This document shows positions 10,891-20,400 of a DNA stretch of 64,000 nt, in pieces. Below the pieces are notes generated by a model. The model made no database searches. It was not told the DNA's origin and worked only from the letters and a program-made list of their open reading frames with translations. How positions within the stretch are numbered: the first letter of the stretch is position 1; every line of letters begins with the position of its first letter. The translations under genes were made by a program, and so were the position numbers. Source of the stretch: Aquarana catesbeiana (Eukaryota; Chordata; Amphibia; Anura; Ranidae); the NCBI RefSeq assembly GCF_042186555.1, contig NC_133329.1, positions 191,181,206 through 191,245,205 on the forward strand. Reading direction: 5' to 3'.

Positions 10891-11444
10891 ATATACAAAA
10901 AGTGTAGCGCTATAAACCCTAAAAAAGATTAAATGAGTAATATTTGAACTCAGTGTGAAGTGTATAACAAACAGAAAACAATATTAATATCAAGAGCTAT
11001 GATGTACCCTATAGAGTACAATTACTGTGTGTATATTGAAACAAAGTGATATAATGTAAACCAAATATAGTACATTGTGTACACATATGAGATAATAAAT
11101 TGAAAAAATATATAAGAAAAAAAGTATAAAGTCCAAATGGAATTGACACCACTCAGAAATCTTATAAAGAAAGTCCACCAATGTTGATTGCAAAATGGTG
11201 AAAAAAAATGTGAAGAAAGCCACCACCAAGGATCTGAGGGGGCTTACCAAAGGCAGAGGACCGAAGTCCACCCAAACGTTACAATAAAGGGATCAACTGG
11301 ATCAAACAGGTAAGTAGAAATGTAGAAGCAACAAAGGTGAGCAGGAGAGCTGTTGGTGGTTCAAGAGCCGTGACCGAAGGCATCGAGAGGCTTACCAGAG
11401 GTTGTTGACTTGAGAGGACATCCGTCATCCCCAAGTCAAAAAAG
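10891..11444. mobile_element. 554-bp non-autonomous retroelement inserted in LINE A
   Basis: It is flanked by an exact 14-bp duplication 'gtagcctctttaca' (10877-10890 and 11445-11458); removing it restores the LINE frame. It starts near 'agtgtagcgct' and contains splice-donor-like 'cttaccaaaggcagaggac' and 'cttaccagaggttg' motifs resembling those in foldback 2 (17115-17135). No coding capacity is seen. The long target duplication points to a retroelement; membership of the PLE-derived family is inference. Confidence 0.65.
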
Positions 11445-11458
11445 GTAGCCTCTTTACA

Positions 11459-13240
11459 CAATAGTAAAACACCAGGTCCAGACGGCATTCCAGCCAAATT
11501 CTATAAAACATACGCTGAATAAATACTCCCATCATTTAAATTGCTCCAAAAAGCCATGGAAGGGAACTCACTGCCCCCGACAATGGCTGAAGCGGTTACT
11601 GTGGTCATTCTTAAACCTGGTAAGCCCCCTGATCAGTGCTCCTCGTATCGGCAAATTTCACTCCTTAACGTTGACCTCCAGCAATTGGCCAAAGTATTGG
11701 CTGGACGATTGAACACTGTGATCCCGGCACTGGTCCATCCAGACCAGTCTGGATTTATGCCAGGAAGGGGGACTGATATCAACATTAGATGCCTCCTTAC
11801 ATCGCCCTTCCCTCTATCTAGGGGTACTAGACAGGGCTTGTCCGCTCTCCCCCGGACTTTTTGCCCTGGCTATGGAACCCATGGCTGCCCGTATCAGATC
11901 CGCCCCCTCAGTACAGGGCATCAAAGTAGGGGTAGTAATGGACAAAATATCCCTTTATGCCGATGATACTCTTCTCTTCCTCAAAGACATCTCCTCCCTC
12001 TCACCAGCACTTCAAATAATAGAAGAGTTTGGCACGTTCTCAGGAATCAAGGTAAACTGGGGGAAATCAATCCTTTTTTCATTAAACGCATCCACTCAAA
12101 ACCCACCGACAGGTACCCCCTTAAACTGGACACCTGAATTTAAATATTTAGGAGTAAGGGTTGGAGCTCCGCTGTCTTCATATTTTGAGCTGAACCTCCA
12201 ACCATTACTCAAATCTCTCGCAGAAATGTGCAGCCTGGAAAACTCTCCCCCTTTCCCCGGTGGGGAGGGTAAACTTAAGTAAAATGATATATTTACCTAA
12301 ATTTCTGTACTTTTTTCGGAATTCACCCTTGATTCCCCCCGCCTCATTTTTTGCCAAGCTGAAAAGTATAATATCCTCCTTTATCTGGAACGGAAGGCCC
12401 CCAAGACTGGCCATTACTACCCTCCAGCTACCCATCACTCAAGGGGGTCTATCTCTACCGGACTTCCAGGTTTACTTCAGGGCAGCTGTCCTGGTGACGG
12501 TTAGATGGTGGTTCTCCCAACCATGTGACAACCCAGCGGTGACCTTGGAGGCCGCTATCATGGGTTCCTACTCTTCTCTCCTCAACGTGGTGTTCAGAGG
12601 GATGAAATCCCACCCTGGCATTACGGAGCTGATGAGCACTACAATCGCAGTTTGGAACAGGGCTAGGGCCCGCTTTAACACCCCAGGGACATTCTCCCCA
12701 CACATTCCCCTGTGGGGCAACCCTAGACTACCGCACATGGAATCAGTTCCAGATCCCCAAATCTGGGCAAGGAAGGGAATTGTTAAGCTAAAGCAAATCG
12801 TTGTGGGTGGTAAACTAAGAACCTTCTCTGACCTCAAGAATGCTTATTCACTACCGGAATGGATGCTGTTTAGATACTACCAGCTCCAACATGTTTATAG
12901 GAAACAGTTTCCATCTCTCCTTAAGTTAGAATCAGACCCTGTGGAGGGACTACTTACCGCTAAGCTCATAGATAAGCCATCAAATGGAAAATAGACATCC
13001 CCGATTGTCAGAGGATGAATGGGAAACGTGTATCCTCCTTTGTTATCAATGCGATTTCGGCTAGAGATCGATTTATGCAGTTCAAGTTCCTTCCTCCACA
13101 GGGTCTATTACACCCCCAGACGACTGACAGTTATGACACCTAACACCCCGGTGGCCTGTTTCAGGTGTGGTCTAGAGTCCGCCTCCTTTCTTCATATGGT
13201 ATGGTCTTGCCCTGTCTCTGGGACTATTGGTCGGAAATAG
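11459..13240 (+). pseudogene. LINE A ORF2, reverse transcriptase and C-terminal part, broken
   Basis: RT blocks in order: 'KTPGPDGIPAKFY' (11465), 'SGFMPGRGTDINIR' (11750), 'LSRGTRQG' (11815), the catalytic 'YADDTLLFL' (11957), 'GIKVNWGKS' and the thumb 'GRVNLSKMIYLPKFLYFFRN' (12265). The C-terminal knuckle 'CFRCGLESASFLHMVWSCP' (13158-13215) has the spacing seen in L1/Tx1-type ORF2. The stretch that normally holds RT motif A (an Asp followed by KAFD) is missing between 'INIR' and 'LSRGTRQG', so the enzyme lacks one catalytic Asp. Several frameshifts and a TAA at 11520 also disable it. Coding debris continues to about 13580. Confidence 0.85.
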
Positions 13241-13579
13241 TTAATACTCTCGATGAGGTTACCTCCTTAGATGTGGGGGCTCACCCAAAGCGATGCTTTT
13301 CAATCCCAGTGTACGGGGCAAATATACCAAACTATTTCTGAGTTATGCTACATTTGGAGGATATTCCAGTGGAGGATATTCCTCCACTGGAAGGACGCTT
13401 TACTCCCTAGGGTATCTTCATGGCGCCTGGCAATGAACTCTGTACTCCCATTGTACAAACTCACATATGTTAATCATAACTGCCCTAAAAAATTCGACAA
13501 GATATGGTCGGGATGGATAGATGCATGGGGTGCTGGGGCTGTGGACGATATCTGCGGTGATGCTGATGTACCAGCTCCA

Positions 13580-13980
13580 TGATTATACATTACGGCTGAG
13601 ATCTCTTAAGTCAGCACCTATTGTTTTTGCTAAGTTAAGCTAATGAGGTACTTGTGGTTCCTCCCTTGTCTCCCCCCCCTCATCTTTCATCTATCCTCTA
13701 CCCCCCCCCCCCTCGCTCCTTCCCACAAGACCTCCTTGGTTGATTCATTTTAACCTGATGCCTCTACGCCCATATATTGCTGCAATGTCATGTAATGATC
13801 TCATACTTCTTTCTACTGTCTAAGTGAACAAACTAATTACCTACCTTGTGACTACATATGTAATATGTAGTCACTATTACTATATCTTACTATATCTTAT
13901 TACACCTGTGTCTAACTGTGTCTACGCATCGCTTGTACTGTTCAATATCTTGAATAAATATTTTTTCTTGTGAAAAAAAA
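13580..13980 (+). mobile_element. LINE A 3' untranslated region and poly(A)
   Basis: Non-coding pyrimidine-rich then AT-rich sequence ends with 'ttgaataaatatt' and an A-run at 13972-13980. This marks the 3' end of LINE A, directly against the DIRS fragment. Confidence 0.75.
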
Positions 13981-14063
13981 GAGAGACGACAGCTCTCAAG
14001 GGGATAGATGCTCTGGCACATCCGTGGAATTTTTACCTGGGGTATGCTTTTCCTCCTTTCTGG

Positions 14064-15298
14064 TTGATTCCACTGGTGTTGAGGAAAATACTAAAAGAGA
14101 GAATCAATAATCTTTATTACTCCATTTTGGCCAAAGAGAGCTTGGTTTTCCACGGTTCTACAGTTGGCAATCAAACCATGTTGGCATCTTCCGCTCAGTC
14201 AGGATTTGTTGATTCAGGGGCCAGTGCATCATCCAGATGTAGCCAGGTTAAAGCTCACTGCCTGGTATCTGAGGAGCAATTGTTGAGAAGCAAAGGCTTT
14301 TCAGAACAATTAATAACTACATTGCTTTCCAGTAGGAAAAAGGTAACCAGGGCTATTTACGCCAAAGTATGGAAAGTCTATGTTTCTTTCTGTCATTCAG
14401 AACATAGGGATGTTAAAGACCTAGTTTCAGTATTGGAGGTTTTGCAAAAAGGTGCAGACAAAGATCTTGCAGTCAGCACTCTTAAAGTGCAAGTAGCTGC
14501 ATTAGGAGTTTATCTAGAGAGATCCTTATCTTCAGAAACTCTGATCGTGAGATTTTTCAAAGCACTTTCCGGGTCAAGACCGGTCCCAGTGAAGCATTTT
14601 CCAAATTGGGATCTCTCGTTGGTTCTGCAAGCTCTTGCAAAAGAACCATTTGAGCCATTACAGGCCATATCTCTAAAGAAATTAACTTTTAAAACTATTT
14701 TTCTTGTCGCAATTACTTCAGCAAGAAGGATTAGTGAACTGCACGCCCTATCAGTAAAAAAGCCTTTTTTGTCAATTTTTTCAGATAGGATTGTCCTTAA
14801 AAGTAGATCCAGGGTTTTTGCCAAAAGTGGCAAGTTTTCGTAACAGGTTTCAGGAGATTATTCTCCCAACCTTTTTGTTCTAACCCTTCGGGTAAAAAGG
14901 AAGAGCAGTTTCACAACTTGGACGTAAGACGTACATTATTACATTATTTGGAAGTAACGGGAGGTTTTAGATCTTCAGATTCATTATTCGTTCTTTTTTC
15001 TGGAAACAAAAAAGGCCACCAAGCATCAAAGAAATCATTGGCTAGATGGCTTAGGACAGCTATTTCTGTAGCCTATTCTCAGATGGGTTTGTCTTCCCCG
15101 CTGGGAATTAGGGCTCATTCAACGAGGGCCCAGGTCACTACATGGGCAGAAAGAGCTGGTGCCACCCCAGATCAAATTTGTAAGGTGGCTACGTGGTCAA
15201 GTTACTTAACATTTGTCCTTCATTACAGACTGGATCTCCTGTCAGCAGGGGATCAGGCTTTTGGCAGAAAGGTTCTGCAGGCTGTGGTCCCTCCCTAG
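14064..15298 (+). pseudogene. DIRS tyrosine recombinase (YR), frameshifted
   Basis: Two frames (14064-14843 and 14918-15298) form one recombinase. The catalytic Arg lies in 'SARRISELHALS' (about 14720), the His-x-x-Arg in 'GIRAHSTRAQ' (about 15110), and the nucleophilic Tyr in 'YLTFVLHYRLDL' (about 15220). The N-terminal part is an all-helical SAM-like domain ('STLKVQVAALGVYLE'). The frame breaks between about 14815 and 14900, where the frame changes twice. The enzyme would insert circular cDNA without target duplication. The catalytic residues survive on both sides of the break, so the copy is not very old. Confidence 0.85.
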
Positions 15299-15348
15299 AG
15301 GGGAAAGTTTTTATTATCCTCTCAAGTGCTGTCCTGAAAGGGAAAGGG

Positions 15349-15422
15349 AAAATTCAAGTTAGACTTATCGGTAACTTGTTTTCCAAGAATATTTCAGGAC
15401 AGCAGCATCCCGCCCTATTGTA

Positions 15423-15472
<50 letters not shown>

Positions 15473-15684
15473 GTATATACACTGTGACTAACAGATCTCG
15501 ATTATGTGTTCAAGTTCGGGGCCAGGGGTTCTTTACTACTACTGGCAATGTGTGGAAAGGAGCCTCCTTTTAAGTTTGGTTGAAGAGGTGTTTCCTATTG
15601 GCAAGGGGAGGAGTCACTCTCTCAAGTGCTGTCCTGAAAGACTATTGGAAAACAAGTTACCGGTAAGTCTAACTTGAATTTTTC
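15349..15684. repeat. DIRS inverted repeat pair with (TA)n spacer
   Basis: The 56-bp arm at 15349-15404 is the reverse complement of 15628-15684 (core 'aacttgttttcc' and 'tttcaggacagca') with a few mismatches. A direct copy of 'ctcaagtgctgtcctgaaag' also occurs at 15321 and 15621. The spacer contains a (TA)n microsatellite at about 15424-15470. Confidence 0.8.
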
Positions 15685-16094
15685 AGATCCTCAGAGAGTT
15701 CTTATCCATGAGGTGCCATGTTGAACTTCCAGTGACCTTTATGAAAGAGTGAGAGCGATAACACCAAATTTAACACACCTGCTCCCCATTCACACCTGAG
15801 ACTTTGTAACACTAACAAGTCACATGACACCGGGGAGGGAAAATGGGTAATTGGGCCCAATTTGGACACTTTTAATTAGGGGGTGTACTCACTTTTGTTG
15901 CCAGAGGTTTAGACATTAATGGCTGTGTGTTGAGTTATGTTGAGGGGACAGCAAATTTACACGGTTATAAAAGCTATACACTCACTACTTTACATTGTAG
16001 CAAAGTGTCATTTCTTCAGTGTTGTCACATGAAAAGATATAATAAAATATTTACAAAAATGTGAGGGATGTACTTATTTTTGTGAGATACTGTA
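15685..16094 (+). mobile_element. Tc1-like transposon, 3' end only
   Basis: It starts in the last transposase codons ('DPQRVL') and runs through a non-coding 3' region containing 'gtgtactcacttttgttgcc' to a terminal repeat ending 'tgtgagatactgta', followed by TA. This 3' region is very similar to a Tc1-like family I know from fish and amphibians. The transposase body and the 5' inverted repeat are missing. Confidence 0.8.
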
Positions 16095-16310
16095 TATTTC
16101 TTCCTTTTTAATTTTTTGCTCTCTTTCTTCTTTCTCTAAAAAGTTTAATAGATTATTAGTTTTGTCCTTATAATCCTCATTCTCTTTGTATGGGAGCAAA
16201 TTATCCTTGAGCGATTTAATTTCCCCATCTAGGCGTGCCAATTTACTGTTCTCTATGGGCCATAATATTTTTGATTGAACACTCATCATGGGATACTTTT
16301 TGATGGATTT
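16074..16310 (-). pseudogene. charged coiled-coil fragment, possible PLE N-terminus
   Basis: A minus-strand frame rich in K and E ends 'FLEKEEREQKIKKEEIY'. A PLE N-terminal region at about 52150-52230 reads 'LEKEKLEQKKKKYLRDV', so this may be the start of a Penelope-like ORF. The match is short. The frame overlaps the end of the Tc1 fragment by about 20 bases, so its C-terminus is not genuine. 16310-16610 is AT-rich with nothing recognisable. Confidence 0.3.
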
Positions 16311-16612
16311 TTCAATTCTAATCTTTCTCTTTTTTTACTTCTTCTTTTTACCCCTGGAGACCGCTACACCACCAAGTGTGTCTAATTGCTGTCTGTAACA
16401 TTTGTAACATTTTTTTTTCCAGCATGAACTTTAGCATGAAAAATTTACATGTCCATATAGTGATTTAAATTTTGAAAGTTCATTTGGTATTTGACCTTAA
16501 CACGCAGACTGTTTTTGATATTAACTAGATCTGCATCTTGGGAGAATAATATTCAGTATTAAAAATAAAAAAAATTTGATTTTTTTATTTGTGGTCTTTT
16601 TACCTCTTTTTT

Positions 16613-16850
16613 ATAACCACTAGGGCCCACCAAACCTTAGAGTCAGGTATCCCCAGAGAAAGGATTTGGCTCTCTTCCGCATAAATCTAATGGCTATTTG
16701 ATTTGACTTTGCCAAATTCAAATAGGAAAAAAAAAAATTTTTATCACCACTAGGGGCCGCTAAACCTTAGAAATAGGTGTCCCCGGGAAAGTGATTTAGC
16801 TTTCTTCCATGTAAATCAGTTGATTTCTTGATCTGATTGTACCAGGTTTG
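16613..16850. repeat. two-copy tandem repeat, about 125-bp unit
   Basis: 'accactagggcc', then 'aaaccttagag', 'gtatcccc' and a 'tcttcc...taaatc' block occur at about 16617 and again at 16746. Both copies are diverged. Confidence 0.65.
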
Positions 16851-16857
16851 AACTATA
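16843..16857 (+). other. left target-site duplication of foldback 2
   Basis: 'caggtttgaactata' is repeated exactly at 24880-24894. Confidence 0.85.
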
Positions 16858-17833
16858 TGGTAAGTGCACTCAGGTGCGCTACTATTGTCAGACAAAATTG
16901 GTTGAAAGTACCCCTTCAATCTAAGTGTGCATATTTATAAACAAAATGTATCGATAACATGCATAAGAAGCAATGTATAAATTAGTGAAGTGCAGTCCGC
17001 TTAGGAAGTAAAAGTCCTACGGGCTCAATATAAAATCCAGGATTTTTCAGAGTTAAGGTGTCATCTTCTCTGTGTGAAGCATATAAAACTTCTATAAAAA
17101 GGAGTAAAGAGGGGCCGCTTACCAGACGTAGAGGACTACGGAGCTAAGGGATCTGACATCACCACACATCAGCTGGCTGGCTTTATTGTAGCGGAGCTGG
17201 TTTGAACCGTGTACTGATTTTTTGCCAAAACGTTTTCTGATGTCAGCCACTCATCGTTTTATTAAAGTGTTGTTTTACCTTACTACACTATGGAGGACCT
17301 TCTATTTTTTACCATCTCTCCTTTAAACCTGTGAGTGATTCCACGGAGGCAAGTTTTATCATCCAGATTTCACAGTGCCTGTGAGAAGCGCAAAGCGGAC
17401 CGGAGCCTGTGTCCAAATCGATCAGCTGTTCCAGCCTATGGAAGCGTGCTGTACGGTCATCCCAAGCGGCAGTGTAATCCTCAGGGTGGATGGATGTCTG
17501 AGCACGGAAACTCGATCAGCTGTTTGACATAGAAATTTGGCTGCACACAAAGCACACAGCCAAATCTCCTGTTTTTAATCATAATAACAATTGATTTTTT
17601 TTTTTTTTTTGATCATATGTCTTTCCTCTGGTGTAGCTCATCCTCTGGTGTGTGCCTCATGCTCACAAATAATCACATCCTCATGCTTCCAGTTCCAAAA
17701 AACACACACTGCCCGCTCAGCTGTGTGCTCACTCTTTATTAGCATCACAGGAAGTCCCCAAAGCTCGAGGGTTCGGCCTCCAACAGCCAATAACACCTCT
17801 TACAAAGCTTGTGACCTCACAGGATATCAATGA

Positions 17834-17843
17834 CCATATAAGG
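17834..17843. promoter_or_regulatory. CArG-box/TATA-like site in 3' LTR
   Basis: 'CCATATAAGG' fits the CC(A/T)6GG consensus for serum response factor. Read on the minus strand it contains a TATA-like 'TTATAT' about 100 bases upstream of the AATAAA, the usual U3-R spacing. The same sequence is at 23747-23756. Confidence 0.4.
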
Positions 17844-18393
17844 ATTTAACAACACAGGAAAATGCAACAACCAATGAACAATGACTATAGTCTTATGGGT
17901 GTGTCTGAGCAGAGACAGGGTGCATGTATGCTTTTAGAAGCCACATGGCTTTCAAACATTAACCCTGTCTCCAACCAGAACAACCCAAAAGACTCCCGTA
18001 TTTCCGTTGATAGAAATCCTTATTATACATTGTTTCAGAGAACAATGTATACCTGGATTATTCTACTGTCTTTGTGGACGAGAGATTATCGGCAGGCATA
18101 CACTCATTGGGCCACAAATGTGTTGATCAGGCACACAGGGGCAACACGAGAGTACACTCGTTAAACCGATAATGTCTTTGTAGAGCGAACACATCCCCAC
18201 CAGACGATCCTTCTGTGCATCGCACAGGGGCCCTTAGCTGGCGGACATGTCCCCACTCCACAAACATTTCTCTACATCCCCAAAGAGCTTTTCACTACAA
18301 AACAAGTCTCAACCAGCGTTGGTCTGCCCCAGTCAGCTCTTTAGTGCGGGCTACGATTGAACACACACTGGGAGACTTATGACAATACATTAA

Positions 18394-18870
18394 AGTGGAG
18401 TTCCACCCAAAAGTGGAACTTCCACTCATCAGATTCCTCCCCCCCTCCGGTGTCACAGTTGGCACCTTTCAGGGGGGAGGGGGGTGCAGATACCTGTATA
18501 TTACAGGTATCTGTACCCACTTCCGGCGTAGATAGCCGCAGAATCTGCGGTTATTTACGCCACATCCTGTTCCCCCTCCGCTGTCTGCTGGGAAACACAC
18601 GGGTCCCAGAGACAGCAGGGACCAGCCGTATTGCGCTGGGCGACTCGCGCATGCGCAGTAGGGAACCGGGAAGTGAAGCCGCATGGCTTCACTTCCTGAT
18701 TCCCTTCCCGAAGATGGAGGCGGCAGCACCCGAGGACCGAGAGACGGTTCGGCCTCGGGTGCCGACTTCGCGGGCGCCCTGGACAGGTAAGTGTCCATGT
18801 TTTAAAAGTCAGCAGCTGCAGTATTTGTAGCTGCTGACTTTTAAAAAAAAAATTCGGCGGAGCTCCGCTT
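18394..18870. mobile_element. TTAA-flanked MITE in the 3' LTR
   Basis: It is flanked by TTAA at 18390-18393 and 18871-18874, and is absent from the other LTR, where the site reads 'acattaatata'. Ends 'agtggagttccaccc' and 'gcggagctccgct' form imperfect terminal inverted repeats. TTAA target sites are typical of piggyBac; a TA-targeting family that uses the outer bases is the alternative. No coding sequence. Confidence 0.7.
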
Positions 18871-18893
18871 TAATATAAAATTTTCCACAACAG

Positions 18894-18909
18894 TTCCCTC
18901 CTCTTGTCA
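18894..18909 (-). promoter_or_regulatory. retroviral polypurine tract
   Basis: On the minus strand 'acaagaggagggaac' lies directly before the TG of the 3' LTR, the expected site for plus-strand priming. Confidence 0.7.
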
Positions 18910-19539
18910 TATGATCCCATGTGTCCCTCGATGAATCCTGATCTTCTTAGTCCATAAAAAGTAAAACACGGCTTGACATGTAGACTCTGTTGGAGATGAC
19001 GTGGTGAGCTGTAGTAGTCGCCGGTCGGTCTGGGATCCTCTGTATCTTGTACGTGGGTCGGGCTTCGGGGCATCTCATCAGGGAAGATGTGGTCCTCTGC
19101 TCAGGCTCTGGTCACGTGTCCAATCAGGCAACAGGAGCACCTCATCATGGCATATAGACGGAATAGAAACAAAAACAACATGAGTATATATACTCCTACT
19201 TCCTTCACTATGATCCGCTGCAAGATAAAAATTAAATCCCCAACGATTCCCAAACCCTTAAAAAGGATTCCAACCTTCACTATCTATAGCTCTGGCTTTG
19301 CCTTGCAGGGATCTAAACCTTATCCATATGGGCCTGAACTTTGTGAATTCCCAGAAACCCCCCTTGGACTGTGGGAACTTCCTGGTAGCTTCAACAGTTA
19401 CATGAAACATCCCATCCTCAATGGATGAGAAATTGTTCAAGCGTTTCATAAGCTCAAGCCCCCACCGTGTACAAGCAATTACCTTCCCGCTGTCCCTGCC
19501 ATTCTTACCTTCTCTCGCGCCATCAGATCCTCACGATCG

Positions 19540-19735
19540 GCCGCGACATAAGATGCTGGGACGAGTTTCACCAGCACACATGAACCTCTTGCCTTACGGG
19601 AAATTACCTTGTAAGCTGTAGATCCGCATTAATACCAAACTACAGTTGTAGCACACTTGTGGGCTACCTCGTTATCCCGATACCAAAGCTGGCAAGAACC
19701 AGAGCTATTGTTAAAATTATAATTAATTTTACCCT
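19540..19735 (-). pseudogene. endogenous retrovirus envelope-like fragment
   Basis: A minus-strand frame with a stop codon contains 'SSGSCQLWYRDN', then 'CGSTAYKV' and 'GSCVLVKLVPASYV'. This pattern of a Gly-x-Cys block followed by a hydrophobic Val-Pro-Ala stretch resembles surface/transmembrane boundary regions of retroviral envelopes, and the position between integrase and the 3' LTR fits. I could not find a fusion peptide, furin site or membrane anchor. 18910-19540 and 19740-19985 hold nothing else I can name. Confidence 0.35.
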
Positions 19736-19994
19736 CTAGAAATGTTCTGTTAAGTTCTATTGACAGGTGTCTGTTTGGATTTTACTAGTCTGTCAAAACT
19801 CCTCACACCAATATGAACGTCACATATAGTATGTACCACCGTCATCGCTGGGGCACTAATACCCGACCATGTGCCCTGTTCTCTTTCTAGTTGGGATGCT
19901 TTTCATCGTTACCCTTGCCAAAATTTATTAAACAAAAAATATAAATGAACAAAGATACTCCTCTACTCTTTTGTGGTTGATCCGCTTCTTGCAG

Positions 19995-20110
19995 TGGCTG
20001 GCGTGGTCTCATCCCTCAAGCTTCTTTACAATGACCCAGTCACCTGGTTGGAAAGAATGTAAACTGGTTATTGTGTCAGGGTCCAGGATGGACTCGTGAA
20101 CCCTGTGGTG
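19995..20110 (-). pseudogene. endogenous retrovirus integrase C-terminal remnant
   Basis: The minus-strand 'LHSFQPGDWVIVKKLEG' matches the conserved 'F.PGD.V.V' start of the gammaretroviral integrase C-terminal DNA-binding domain. A stop codon follows at once. It lies only about 30 bases downstream of the RNase H remnant, so the integrase catalytic core has been deleted. Confidence 0.65.
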
Positions 20111-20136
20111 GACCTTTCATGTTACAGTGATTGCAC

Positions 20137-20400
20137 CTACCCCATCAGCTGAGAATGTAGGTGACAGCTAATGAGGAAAGTACAACTCTGGTTTTGGTTG
20201 ACCTCCAAACAAACCTCGTATGACAATAACCCAGACATCGGGACTGTGGTCACTGCATAACCTGTGCGTGGCTTACCATCTGGGGTGTAATACCTGGAAC
20301 CAGTGACAAAAAGGTTCTTAGCATCTGGGATGGGAGCTTCTTTCACCAGACTGCTGTTTGCTGATTCAAATTCCATCAAAGAAAGACAGTCTTGGCACAA
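20137..20400 (-). pseudogene. endogenous retrovirus RNase H remnant
   Basis: A minus-strand open frame of 87 codons contains 'VKEAPIPDAKNLFVTGSRYY' and 'GKPRTGYAVTT', which match the start of gammaretroviral RNase H, where the motif around the first catalytic Asp normally reads Asp-Gly-Ser. Here that Asp position is Thr ('VTGS'), so the site is dead. RT sequence expected upstream (above 20400) is not recognisable. Confidence 0.7.

Larger units (their letters stand above)
13983..15684 (+). mobile_element. DIRS-type retrotransposon, 5'-truncated
   Basis: It begins inside the DIRS RNase H/methylase-side coding region ('ALAHPWNFYLGYAFPPFW' near 14010), then carries the tyrosine recombinase gene and ends in an inverted repeat (15349-15404 with 15628-15684). 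DIRS elements use a tyrosine recombinase instead of an integrase and have inverted terminal and internal complementary repeats, as seen here. The RT is missing at the left, where the fragment abuts the poly(A) of LINE A. Confidence 0.8.
17525..18893 (-). repeat. 3' LTR of the endogenous retrovirus, with nested MITE
   Basis: It aligns with 23432-24328 throughout, apart from a 477-bp insertion at 18394-18870 and a T-run replacing about 30 bases near 17595. I count roughly two dozen substitutions over about 870 aligned bases. A minus-strand AATAAA lies at 17735-17740. Confidence 0.85.

Noticed and set aside
18371..18893. Possible host exon around 18640-18790 ('gcgcatgcgcag', 'gatggaggcggcagcacc', then a gtaag donor)
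   Set aside because: It looks like a first exon with a splice donor, but it lies wholly within the TTAA-flanked MITE and the other LTR lacks it.
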